Below, one piece after another: positions 22,351-32,964 of a stretch of 64,000 bases of DNA (positions within the stretch are counted from its first letter, which is position 1; every line of letters begins with the position of its first letter). Both the position numbers and the translations under genes were made by a program. This stretch comes from Hyaloperonospora brassicae (lineage: Eukaryota > Oomycota > Peronosporomycetes > Peronosporales > Peronosporaceae). The stretch is from NCBI GenBank assembly GCA_947650285.1, contig CANTFL010001449.1, forward strand, positions 1 to 64,000, read 5' to 3'. Under the pieces are notes generated by a model. It was not told where the DNA came from and searched no databases. It saw only the letters and a list, made by a program, of their open reading frames with translations.

Positions 22351-23366
22351 CACGACGTGGCGCAACGAAAAGTGATGGAGCAGTCAGTCGGTCACTGGCT
22401 TTCGCGTGCGCAACTGCTGCTGCTGCTGCTGCGTCGTTGGTTCAAGAGAAAGGCCACAATAGCACGACTGGCCCCAACGACAATGTGGGTGCAAAACCGA
22501 CTGCGACGCGGCGGGAGGCAGAGCGACTGAACGGGCGTTTCGTGCTGCACGAGCGAACCAGTTGTGGGCGCGCGCGCACACGAACAGAGAGCGAGCGAGC
22601 GACTCGACGGACGATGGACCTGTCAACGAGGTGACTACCGCAGCGCTCTCGGTGCGCAGTCCAAAGTACGGCCGATGGCTTTCGCTTTGATGTTTTTCTG
22701 TGCCCTTTGGGTTTGAAGTTGGGGACCACTTGTGCTGAGTCGCTCTGTGGTTCACTTACAATCTCTGTGCACGCGCTCTGCTCGTCGTGGTTGGCACTGT
22801 GAGACAACCAGTTCGACTTACAGTTGCAGTTCACGACTACGCGCAACAACAACAACAACAACAACAGCAGAGAGAGAGTTCGGACCACTTCTGCTGACGA
22901 CTCGAGAATTTTCATCGACTATTTATTTGAGCTGTTGTACCCCTTTCGACTCTTTATCATAACCGTCAAGGGACATAACGATCGCCACACAAAAAACAGC
23001 TTTTGCGCCCGCTCTGTCGTGATTGACGACACACGACGCGGAGCGTAAACCGCTCAGAACTGTCGAAGCAGCCAATCCCCACACGCGAGAAACACGCAGC
23101 TGGTTCCACTCGAATCGAGTGACCGCATACAGCCGAGAGCATAGAAATCGCGTCGAGCAGATAGAAATCGAACCACGTATCGCGTGCAGCAGCAGCAGTA
23201 GAAATAGAGCAGAACAGCAAGCACAAGCGATAGAGTCGCGCACTCACAATCGAGCCAACGCACCGACCCAAAGTCGAGAGAGATAGAGATAGCGATAGCG
23301 CTATAGAGATAGAGCTAGAGATGGATACATTTTTGTGTCGACAGGAGCAGCAGCAGCAGTAGCAAT
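22351..23366. promoter_or_regulatory. Divergent promoter region, phospholipase D / GT90 gene
   Basis: About 1 kb separates two divergent starts. It holds a CAA microsatellite running into GA units near 22843-22880 and a set of GATAGAGATAG units near 23270-23322, just before the GT90 start. No TATA box at a sensible distance was identified. Confidence 0.5.
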
Positions 23367-25733
23367 ATGGACGAGCGGCCGATGCTGCGCGGCATCTTTG
23401 CGTTCGAGGACGAGGAGACGCCCGAGTGGCGCCGCGTCGTCACGTCCGAGACGCTCGGCGGCGTGCCCAAGTTCGCCACCAAGTCCGAGTGCGAGGCCTT
23501 CATCCGCAAGCACTGCTGGCGGGGCTCAAACCCGGCCTTCCCCAAGCTGCAGCACGTCTTTTCGCTGCTCGTGGACTGGAAGCAGATCGAAGACGTCCTC
23601 ATCCCCAAGATCGACGCCTACGACCGCAAGTACCCGATCGGGGCGACGCCTGCAGTCAGTGCGGCCAACCGCTTCGCCCAGGGCGAGGGACTGCCCATCG
23701 CCGAGGGCGTGGACTACCGCGTGAACATGCCCTTCCACCAGCAGACGAACCGCGAGTCGACCCTCAACACGCTGCACTACCTGTTCTTCCACATGCGCTG
23801 CGGCATTTTTGTGATGATCCGCCGTCGCCACGTGGTGCTTTTTGCGCCGTTTGTCAACAAACACTACGTCAACAATTGGGGACAGCACGTGACGTTTGAC
23901 AGCTCAGATGGCAGCATGTTTGCCTACTACCGCGAGAAACAGCGGTACTACCGACGTGAGAACATTATCCCCGACGTGAACAAGTGGTGGGCGAACGGCA
24001 ATATCATTTGCAACGAGCACTGCAGGTACCGCAACAAAGAAGACGAGACGCAGTACTGGGGCGACCAGTTTCTCACGCAACTGCGCGACATGCTCGAAGA
24101 TGCGTGCAAGCACCGGAACATTGCAGACTGTGAGTTCTTTATCAACAAGCGCGACTATCCGCATTTGAAAGTGAGTGCGTATCTTTTTGTCGACGCTTGA
24201 CGGTGGAACTTGTGTGCGTGCCATAGTTAACCGTTTGTGGATCTGATGCACAATTAGGAAAACCTGACCGAGCCTTACGGGTTCCTGTTCGACAAGGATG
24301 ACCGAAATCCAGACGAGGACATCCCGCTTACGGAGCACCTCTACGCAACGTATGCTCCGATTATGAGCTTTTACGTGTCAAAGCGCTTTGCAGACATTCC
24401 ATTTCCGTGCTCCGAAGACTGGGAAGCTGCTACTGGTCTTGTGTTCCCGCAGTCGTTCCGACATACTCATTGTGACCAATGCCCATGTCGCAACCCAGTG
24501 CATTGTGAAAACGACTGGGAGTGCTTTTGCAAACCAGGCGCCAACGGCCGGAAGAGGCACGGCATCGAAGGTGCGCGCGACCTGTTCACAGCCAACAACT
24601 TTCAGAAGTTTTACAAACCGTGGCACGACAAGGTGAATACAGCGTTTTTCCGTGGTAGTGCAACAGGCGGTGGCACCACGATCGAAACCAACCAGCGCCT
24701 TCACTTGGCGCACCTCTCCAATACGTGGAAGAAAGACCCGACGATGAATGGGGAAGCCGAAAGAGATGCCGGGGATGGAGACAACGCCGAGGAGGAGGAG
24801 TTAGTACCACTACTGAATGCAGAGGTGACGACGTGGAACCTCCGCGATAAGAAGATCGCTGGAAAGCCAATGACGTTCTTGCGCCACGAGGAATTCAACT
24901 TCGAGGGAGGGCGTCAGCATTTTATCCCCATCTATGAGCAGTCCAAGTTCAAGTACATCTTGTACGTCGAAGGTCACTGTGCTGCCAACCGTTACGCCTT
25001 TTTGATGCGCCTGGGTAGCGTGATTCTGAAGGTCGAGTCACGCTGCGTTGCCGACGAGATGTGGTACTATCCAGTTCTCAAGCCGTTTCAAGACCACGTG
25101 CCGATCCGGGCGGATCTATCCGACTTGGCCGAGAAGATCCAGTGGTGCCGCGACAATGATGAGAAATGTGAACAGATCGCCGCTCGTGCGAATGAGCTCT
25201 ATGAGAAGTTTATTTCCAAAGAAGCGATCCATGACTACATGGAAGTGATTTGCAACCGGGTCGCCCGGCGCTTTCAGACAGCACCAGGATGGTACAAACG
25301 TCCCGAAGGCGTAGAATCGATGAAGAAGCCTGAATTTGGCCGCTGCCGCGGTATGTGTGTCGGCGGCGCAAACTCGCGTCACTGTAAGCGTTGTGTCGAG
25401 ATGGAAAAAGATGATGAAGCAGCTCGCGCAAACCGTAAACGCAAGCGTGAGGACTCTCGCACTGACGATAGTGCAGACCACCGGGGTCGTGGGAGGCATC
25501 CTCGCAATGAGCATGGCCGTGACCGGGGTCGTAGTCGTAGTCGCGATCGCTACAAACGTGGCGACAATCGAGGAGGTGACTATCATCGCGACCGCGGCTA
25601 CGGTGTTGCTTCAGATCAGGACAGGAACCGCCGCGATGGTCACGACAGTAGCCCGAAGCGTCAGCGCGTACAACAGTGCCGGAAATGTCGCCGTGCAAAG
25701 TCCGCCTGTCAGTGCAGTTTTCGTGGTCATTAG
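23367..25733 (+). CDS. GT90/CAP10-like glycosyltransferase with Arg/Ser-Asp-rich tail
   Basis: Two exons (23367-24170, 24258-25733; 87-nt intron with GTGAGT donor) give 759 residues. The GT90 (CAP10/POGLUT-like) core is recognisable by F-F-R-G-S-A-T-G-G-G near residue 397 and by Y-I-L-Y-V-E-G-H-C-A-A-N-R-Y near residue 500, followed by G-S-V-I-L-K. These are the nucleotide-sugar and acceptor regions of that fold. Unlike luminal family members it begins with an acidic stretch and has no signal peptide or membrane segment. After the core come Cys clusters (C-R-G-M-C ... C-K-R-C), then about 90 residues rich in Arg, Asp, Ser and His resembling RS domains, and a final C-x2-C / C-x-C. The substrate is unknown. 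The tail suggests cytosolic or nuclear location, which would be unusual. Confidence 0.75.
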
Positions 25734-27079
25734 CTTTGGGGAATTGACGAGAACTCGTCACATTTCAAGAGCTTTTGTACACGATTGGGTACAAGCGTGT
25801 CGTTCGTATCGGCTGAGGGCAGATGCTTGCAGCTCACGAATCAATAGACAACGAGCCTCAGTTGGCCCTCTCATGCAATTTGGCACTGCTCATGTGTGCG
25901 CAGGAGAGAAGGGTCCAGGTACCTCATTTCTGCCTGCTACTACATGACTCTGTACGTGTTTGTCGTGAGTGGCCAGTTTTCGCAACGGCGACGTGTGCGA
26001 TGATAGTCTCCAAGACAAGAAGCTCTGCCTGTCCTTTGTGACGATTGCGGCGCATGTTCAATTGACTGGCGAGCGATCCCTGATCTCCAGAGCATCAGGG
26101 GTCAAGACTGCTCTGTATGACGCAGTCACCAGTGTTTCTCCTACAACGTCGTCTTCAGCTGTCCTTCTTGACGACGTGGGTGAGTGGATCCTCTTCGATC
26201 CACATATTTGCATGTTGCCAGTAAACGGCGTAGATGGCCCCCGTCTCAATTGACTGCTTGACTGGATCTGATAGCTGAAACAGCTTCGCAATGCCTCGTC
26301 GTCAATGTTTTGTCCATCGACGCTTCGGGTTGTCATTCTTGGGCACATTTGCCGACATCTTCGAGCCCATCACGTTCGATGGTCGCGTTTGCAGGTTTCA
26401 ACAGGCAGTCGTTGCCGCAGGTCGCGTTCAATGCTTTTCCGCCTTTGTACCATCGACCGTCTTTACGTGCGGCAACAGACCATTTCAAAGCATCGCTCCT
26501 TTTCCGCCGAGAGCTACCGCAAAGCGTAGGCAGCATGAAGTGGCTGCTGTCCAATCCGCCATAGACTCGTCGGGACTTTTGGTCCATCGCGAAGTCGCGT
26601 ATGTTGCACCTTCGATCGCAATTCGTTTTGCAACATGGGCAGCAATAGCAGCACTAAGACGATCGAGAAGATTTACATGCTGATCGCGCTGCTCGAGTGG
26701 TCTTCGAAACGACCTGCAACGACCCACTGTCGCGTGGGTCACTGCTCTGCTGTCCAAACGCGGCTATCCCAGATATTCGTTTACAAAAGCGCGTCGAGAT
26801 TGACGGCACTTCTCGTCACGCTTTGGTCGATATGAGACTTTCGAACCTGTGAGTAACGAAAAGCGCTTCATGCAGGCGAACGCCCATCCCCTATTGTCCG
26901 GTCATGCTCGTTCGTGAGCTTTGCCCGCACATCGCGATCGGCTCCTCTGTCGGCATTTGACTCGGTCCGCCACTCTAGAACCGGTAGAACAACGCCTGAC
27001 GACACACGTTTAACAGTGGCGACCAATGTCAAGTGCACTGCTATTTTCCTGTAGACGTGGCAAAACACTGCTGAAAAAC
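25734..27079. other. Intergenic with decayed coding-like sequence on the minus strand
   Basis: Minus-strand segments near 26160-26275 and 26340-26560 read like protein, with well-mixed hydrophobic and charged residues. They lie in different frames with a stop between them and match no family I recognise. They may be the remains of a gene or repeat. No complete gene was found. Confidence 0.35.
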
Positions 27080-28078
27080 GCGTCACTGCACCAGAGCGGC
27101 TTCATACAGAGTGAGACGTAGCGCATAGCAGTTCACTATCGCGCTCAGCACAAATTCAGCCTGTCAATCATGTTTGCCTTTTACTGTACGAGCCCGAAAG
27201 CTAACGAAGTCATGTGTACTGCTTGGTTTGGATACGTACGGGTGATGCCCTCGTCTGAAGTAGGATGGAGCGGCTACAGCGTAACAACAGCGCGTGTGCT
27301 ACCTACCAGACACCTTACGTAGACGATGACGATGCCGCACGCCGTCGCTCGTAATCAGGATCGTCTGTCGGTAGCTCGAATCGACAAAGTGGACACGAGT
27401 TGTGTTGCTTCAGCCATGGCACGATGCAGTCGGGGTGGAACGAGTGCTTGCACGGTAGACAATGAACTTCGTCGTTGACTGCGAATAAATCCTTGCAAAC
27501 AGGACATTCGGCGCTCCCGTCCACTTCAGTCTGAGTCACTTTCACCTTTGGCAGCATTTCCACAATTTACTTAGCAGCAGGCGGAGTTCCATGCTGTCAG
27601 AGCCGCCAGCACGTCAGCTATGTATTCAACATGTCTTTGAATCAGCATTGCACCAATGAGTCACTTACCCGATTGGGGTCGTGTTGCATAAGCTGATTGA
27701 TCACGTTTGCCATATTGCCAAACGCGTAGTCACCCGAGTTGCCAGCCAGCATCGGGAACATGCCACTCAGCGTGTCCAGCACCCCAAATGTATCCCCTGC
27801 CCCACCTTCTCCAGACTCACTGACGTAAAACTCGACGGGACCTCATGAAGCGTGTAGCACGTCCATTACCTGTAGCATCCGACAAAACTGGAACAAACTT
27901 CCGCGCGCATCGAAAGATAGCAGCATGAGTTTTCACTCGGTGCGGTATGCGGTACACCTGACAGAGAAAAGATCAACTCACGTAGGCAAAGGCGAGTCAC
28001 CATCTCGTCCGTCCGAAGCTGGGAACCGTACTGCTCGGCCGGTTGGGCTAACAACAGTACGTCGCACATTGAGAACGT
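27080..28078. repeat. Duplicated segment, copy B (partial RING gene)
   Basis: This is the second copy of 8246-9265. It ends inside intron 2 of the source gene, 76 bases before the FolD stop codon, so exons 1 and 2 were never copied or have been lost. Confidence 0.9.
27315..27970 (-). pseudogene. Truncated RNF126-like RING gene copy
   Basis: Exon 4 (27315-27593) and exon 3 (about 27669-27970) of the RING gene at 8490-9765 are present; exons 1 and 2 are absent. Exon 4 has GAA changed to TAA seven codons after its splice acceptor, upstream of the RING. Exon 3 has a net 11-base deletion near 27840 and a one-base loss in an A run about 45 bases away. The two together restore the frame but garble the stretch between. 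The RING-H2 itself is intact and could be translated only from a downstream ATG. The RING-exon sequence is nearly unchanged otherwise, so the duplication looks young. Confidence 0.88.
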
Positions 28079-28153
28079 GATGACTGGAGTCCGCACAAGG
28101 GCAGTCATCATCTCACACAACTGCGTGCGCATCGTGGACTCATGATGCTGCTT

Positions 28154-28886
28154 TCATAGTACAGACGTGTTCCCACTGCCCATTCTGCGCTTGAAAGACT
28201 CAACGACGTTGTACAGCAGCATGGCGATAGTCATAGGGCCTACGCCACCAGGCACAGGTGTAACAACCCCCGCCACTCTACACGCCTCAGGGAAGTTGAC
28301 ATCACCAACTAGCTTGAAACCGTCAGCGTTTGCCTCTCCATGGTACGTGCCGTGCACGTCACGAACAAAGTTGATACCGACATCGATGACCGTCGCACCA
28401 GGCTTCAGCCATTCACCTCGTACGAGGTAAGGCTGGCCACACGCTGCGACAACCACGTCAGCTTGACGCACGTACCGCGGCAGATCGACCGTCTCCGAGT
28501 GACACAGAATCGTCGTGGCATTACGCTTCTGCAGCAACATGCTGACGGGATTGCCCACCAAATTGCTGCGCCCAATGATCACTGCTGTCTTGCCGCGCAA
28601 TGCAATGTCTTGATCGTCCAGTAGCGCTAATATCCCTTTTGCGGTGCACGGGATCAAGTAGGAATACCGTCCGCGCATGGCCAGCTCACCAGTGTTGAAA
28701 GGATGCAGACCGTCCACGTCCTTGTCAAACTGGATGCGATCGATAATCTGCTGCGCGTTCAGCTTCGTCCCGGGCAACGGCAACTGCACGAGAATGCCGT
28801 CAATCGTCGGGTCTTGATTCAGCTCCTCCACCTTTTGAACAACAGTGTCCTGTGTGCACCAAAAGATCGTCAATCCACTCGCTTTT

Positions 28887-28932
<46 letters not shown>

Positions 28933-29299
28933 AGCGCCGTCTGCCGTCTGTTTTTACCTGAGCCACACACTCGTCAAAGAGAAAGTTCTCCGAGCGAATA
29001 CCTGCGCGACGACAGGCCGTTTGTTTGTGGCGAACATACAAAGCCGAGTCTTTGCGGTCGCCGACCATAATGAGTCCAAGTGCTGGCGCCTACACACACA
29101 GCGGCAGAGATATGTGTAGGCAATCGAAACGTCATATCAACAGACACCACGACACCCGCAACACCGCATAACAGCACAAAGCAGCAGCAAAGACGCCCAC
29201 CCGTTTGTGTTGAGCAGTGAGAGCCGCCACGTCGCTCGTGAGCGCGGCCCGCAGCGCCTCAGCGATCCTCTTGCCGTCCACGACACGTGCTCTGGTCAT
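28154..29299 (-). CDS. folD: Methylenetetrahydrofolate dehydrogenase/cyclohydrolase (FolD)
   Basis: Three exons (29201-29299, 28958-29089, 28154-28849) give 308 residues, the normal length for the bifunctional enzyme. It interconverts 5,10-methylene-, methenyl- and 10-formyl-tetrahydrofolate in one-carbon metabolism with NADP. Landmarks are R-V-V-D-G-K near the start, Y-V-R-H-K with the catalytic Tyr and Lys, D-G-I-L-V-Q-L-P-L-P, the Rossmann segment G-R-S-N-L-V-G-N-P and P-V-P-G-G-V-G-P-M-T near the end. Phase 0 at both junctions supports the model; the exon 1 donor (GTGGGC) is weak but leaves the family N-terminus intact. No targeting peptide is apparent, so it is probably cytosolic. Intron 2 holds a CT microsatellite. 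The gene is divergent from the dynactin gene, 237 bases apart. Confidence 0.94.
28893..28929. repeat. (CT)n microsatellite in FolD intron 2
   Basis: About 18 CT units follow a run of C. On the gene's strand this is a GA tract some 45 bases upstream of the exon 3 acceptor. Confidence 0.92.
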
Positions 29300-29536
29300 A
29301 ACGCAGATACTTTCGGTGCAGTGGGGCCCAAAACCAATGGACCCAAAATTAGCAGAGCCCAAAATGAACCACAGCTGTCGAAAAAGAAAAGCGTACCCCG
29401 CCCGCGCGTACCCCCCCCCCCCCTCCGCCATTCTACCTTTTTCTTCCGCACATGCGACAACAGGTCAACTATGTAGTCCCGTGTAGTCTCATTTAGTCCC
29501 ATTTGGTCCACATCTAACCAAACGGCACACAAATCG

Positions 29537-30093
29537 ATGCACAAAATGACACACATGACAGTGCACATCGCGCCATCGGCGGCCGTGTGCGTCCAGGCGC
29601 AGCTCAACGGCGCCGTAACGGTCGGGGCACAGAGCGCCGTGCATCCTGGAGCAACTGTGTGTGCGGCAGACGGTGCTGCGATCGTATTGGGCGATCGCTG
29701 CTTCGTAGAAGACGGCGCGGCGCTGGTCACCGACGCGCCGGGGGAGATGCTCATTGGCAGTGGCAATGTGTTCGAGAGCGGCTGTGTGGTGCGCAGTCGG
29801 CGCGTGGGCCACAACAACTGGTTCGAGCCCAAGGCCGAGTGCCGCGCAGACTCTGTGATTGGCGACAACTGCCTCATTGGCAGCGGCGTCGTCGTGGCGC
29901 AGGGCGAGTGCGTGCCGGACAATACGGTACTCGTGGTGGTCCAGACGCCGCTCGGTGACCTGCGACGCGTGACGCGGACGCAACGGACGTACTTGAGGGA
30001 GATGCACGCTGCACTGGTGCAAAAGTATGCTGCGGTTTTCGCGCGGGGCTCGAAGAGCGTCTATGCGCTCGAGAAACACCACGAATTGCGGAC

Positions 30094-30097
<4 letters not shown>
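29537..30097 (+). CDS. DCTN6: Dynactin subunit 6 (p27), left-handed beta-helix
   Basis: The single exon encodes 186 residues; M4 or M7 are alternative starts. From about residue 10 to 135 the sequence is a chain of hexapeptide-repeat turns (for example V-T-V-G-A-Q, V-H-P-G-A-T, I-G-S-G-N-V-F), the left-handed beta-helix fold. The I-A-P-S-A-A-V-C-V start, F-E-S-G-C and P-D-N-T-V-L near the C-terminal helix match dynactin p27 rather than acyltransferases or gamma-carbonic anhydrases, whose catalytic His ligands are missing. It would cap the pointed end of dynactin, the dynein activator on microtubules. A 59-bp GA repeat begins directly at the stop codon. Confidence 0.85.

Positions 30098-30156
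<59 letters not shown>
30098..30156. repeat. (GA)n microsatellite at the dynactin gene stop codon
   Basis: About 29 GA units start on the base after the TAA, so the tract forms the start of the 3' untranslated region. Confidence 0.95.
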
Positions 30157-30158
<2 letters not shown>

Positions 30159-31076
30159 GTGGAGAAGTGTCGGAGGCGCGGACTGGTGGCGGATTGGACG
30201 CTGTGAGCGTCTCTGTGAATGCTGAATCGATGCAGTCAGTGGAAGCAGTTGGGTAATGGCTGCATTGGTGTGGGCAGAATGGACTTGTGGGTCGTCGTGG
30301 GCGGTGTGGCTGTGTAGAGGGCGATGCTGGTGGGGAAGAGACGAGATGGTGATGGAAGGAGCTGCAATGTATGGGACAGGATGGTTGAGGCTCTGATCCT
30401 TTTCCGTCAAGCAGTCGGTGTGTAGATGCAAAACACGACCCCAACTCGCTCGAGTGCTGCTATTGCAGCAATCATCAGCTGGAACGTGTCTGCTACTTTT
30501 GTGGCTACTGACGAGCACGAAAGAGTTGCCGTCTTGCGAAGTGACTTGCTCGTACAATGCATAAGTTGCAAAAACGCGTGTCGTAGCCCGCGAACACAGC
30601 TTTGTTGCTTGACTTGTCCATCGTAGCATACATAGCCAGGTAGAACGGCAAGCTGATCGTAGTAGTGCGAAAGCCGTCCAAAGTCCCTGTGCAATGGCAA
30701 GCACGACATCAGTCTATGATGACGTACTATTGTGCAGTAGCTTCGATACGCACAAGAAGCACTGCTGCCACTCTGCACGGACTGAACTCGTGATCGAGAG
30801 AGCCGATTCGGCTGAAGTGAGTACACTGCATGCGACGTTTCCGGTCCAATCTGCCAACTCTCATGTATTACTTCTTCCCGTTGTGCGCCTACTATCGGCC
30901 GCGTCTTTGCCGTACCAAGCTGCGTACCCGCCCCCAACTTTTCAACATGTGGCCAACGCCACAAACACACGCACGACCCGTTTATGCCATCGATGTCGGC
31001 TGCTGCCGAAGTGCCATTGCGTTCTATACTGCAGCCACCTCTCTCTCGAGGCAGTTAGTTACATGCTCCGCAGCGG
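30157..31076. other. Convergent intergenic region without recognisable gene
   Basis: The region lies between the 3' ends of the dynactin and glycine C-acetyltransferase genes. A minus-strand frame of 187 codons (30407-30970) is open but has no family resemblance or splice support; I treat it as chance. Confidence 0.4.
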
Positions 31077-32527
31077 TTAGTTGATAATGCCACGTGCTTT
31101 GCCGCACTCGATGAAAGCGTCCACGGCCTTGTCGACGTCCTCGATACTGTGCGCAGCCGAGAGCTGCACGCGGATCCGAGCCTGGTCTTTCGGCACGACC
31201 TGGTCGTCCACCACCACCACAACAACAACAACAACAAACACACACATGAATCCGTTAGATACACACTATGCATACCCTTGCAGTGCCAAGGTGCTGCAGC
31301 GGATCAACTCGTACGGGATAGCTAAAGCCAATGACGTAAATGCCACGCTTGAGCATCTCGTCCGCCAGTTCCGACGCCAGACGCGCATCCCCGAGCATCA
31401 CAGGCGCAATCGGGTGATCACTGCATCACACACACACACACAGACACAAGACACGTGAGCGTTCTGCTGGTCCAACCCCTCAACTGGTGCACGCCGTACC
31501 GCGATCCCTTGAGCGAGAAGCCGGCCGCCGTCATGCGGTCGCGAAAGTGGTGCGTGTTGACGCGGATCTTGTCCACGAGCGCCGACGACTCGGTGAGCAT
31601 CTCAAAGACCTTGAGCGAGGCGCCCACGACGGACGGCCCGAGCGAGTTCGAGAACAGATACGGCCGCGAGCGCTGCCGCAGCATGTCGACGACCTCTTTG
31701 CGGCCCGTCGTGTAGCCGCCCGTGCTGCCGCCCAGCGCTTTGCCCAATGTCGAGTTGATCACGTCAATGCGGCCGTGCACGCCGCAGTACTCGTCGCTGC
31801 CGCGTCCCGTCGCGCCAAGAAAGCCCGTGGCGTGGCACTCGTCGATAAACACTTGGGCGTTGTACTTGTCGGCGAGCGCGACGATCTCCTGCAAGGGCGC
31901 GACGCTGCCGTCCATACTAAAGACACCGTCCGTCGCAATGAAGCGCGTGCGGCAGTGCTGCGTGGCCTGGAGCTTTGCTTCGAGGTCCGTCATGTCGCGG
32001 TGCTTGAACCGGTGGCGCTCGGCCTTGCAGAGCCGAATGCCGTCAATGATGCTCGCGTGGTTGAGCTCGTCCGTGAGCACGGCGTCGTCCTTGTTCAAGA
32101 GCGTCTCAAAGAGTCCGGCGTTCGCGTCAAAGCACGAGGGGTAGAGGATCGTGGCTTCTGTGCCGTGGAACGCCGAGATAGCGGCCTCGAGCTCCTTGTG
32201 GATGTCCTGCGTGCCGCAGATGAAGCGCACCGAGCTGAGGCCAAAGCCCCGCGACGTGAGCGTGTCGGCCGCTGCTTGGACCACAGCCGGGTGGTTGCTC
32301 AGGCCCAAGTAGTTGTTGGCGCAAAAGTTGAGCACGTTGTGGCCATTGACGGCGATCGCTGCGCCTTGCGCCGAGGCGATCACGCGCTCGTGTTTGTACA
32401 GACCGGCGGCTTCGATGGCCGAGAGGTCGTCGCGCAGGCGGTCGACGAAACTGTTGCGCGTGGCGGTCGCGAGCGCGCGACAGAGAGGCGCCGAGGAAGC
32501 GGCGCCGAGCGTGCGGGAGGGAATCAT
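31077..32527 (-). CDS. GCAT: Glycine C-acetyltransferase (2-amino-3-ketobutyrate CoA ligase), mitochondrial
   Basis: Three exons (31500-32527, 31315-31420, 31077-31199) give 418 residues with consistent phases. The PLP enzyme of the alpha-oxoamine synthase family converts 2-amino-3-oxobutyrate plus CoA to glycine and acetyl-CoA in threonine breakdown. Visible landmarks are [10 protein letters not shown] near the start, [10 protein letters not shown] with the cofactor Asp/His, S-T-L-G-K-A-L-G-G with the Schiff-base Lys, and [11 protein letters not shown] near the end. The Arg/Ala/Ser-rich first 25 residues fit a mitochondrial presequence. D-H-P-I rather than an ALAS or SPT signature at the exon 1/2 junction supports the assignment. 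Its start faces the Syo1 gene. Confidence 0.95.
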
Positions 32528-32964
32528 TGCGGCGGGGGGGAAAGATATGTAGAGAGGATCAGACTGTCGATTGGGTCGTTATGACCGCCAGGGGAAAAAG
32601 ATATGTGTATGTATGTGTGTGTATATGTCGAGAGGTGAGAGATGGACCGAGACACAAAGTGAGTTGATGCGCGCGGTTGGCGTCCTATCGGGTGCCCTGA
32701 CGATCTGATGATCGTTGACGAGCATAGCGTACAGTGAGGGCATATCGACGCGGTGGATATGCCTCGTGCGGTTTCAGGTTTCGGACGACAGGGTGGGCAC
32801 AAGAGCAGTTGATGTCTGCCACACAAATGGGTCCCGATGGTCGGCTGGTTGCCCAATTCGACCCCGCACTTTGGCTCGAGCGTTTTGGCTGGACCTCAAG
32901 TCGTGTAGCCATTGCTGCCCCACGGAGCGCCGTCGTGTAGCCAGTTCATTGCTTGGACGCCGTC
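32528..32964. promoter_or_regulatory. Bidirectional promoter region, GCAT / Syo1
   Basis: The 437 bases between two divergent starts include a TATGTG/TGTGTA stretch near 32600-32630. No conserved core element could be fixed by eye. Confidence 0.45.

Noticed and set aside
22031..22375. Cys/Ser- and Leu-rich plus-strand frame that could look like a membrane or Cys-rich protein
   Set aside because: It is the reverse strand of the CAG/GAG repeats encoding the phospholipase D Gln/Glu head.
30407..30970. 187-codon minus-strand frame in the convergent region
   Set aside because: No family resemblance, no splice support and no start context.
31487..32584. 365-codon plus-strand open frame
   Set aside because: Exactly antisense to glycine C-acetyltransferase exon 1, whose motifs are unmistakable.
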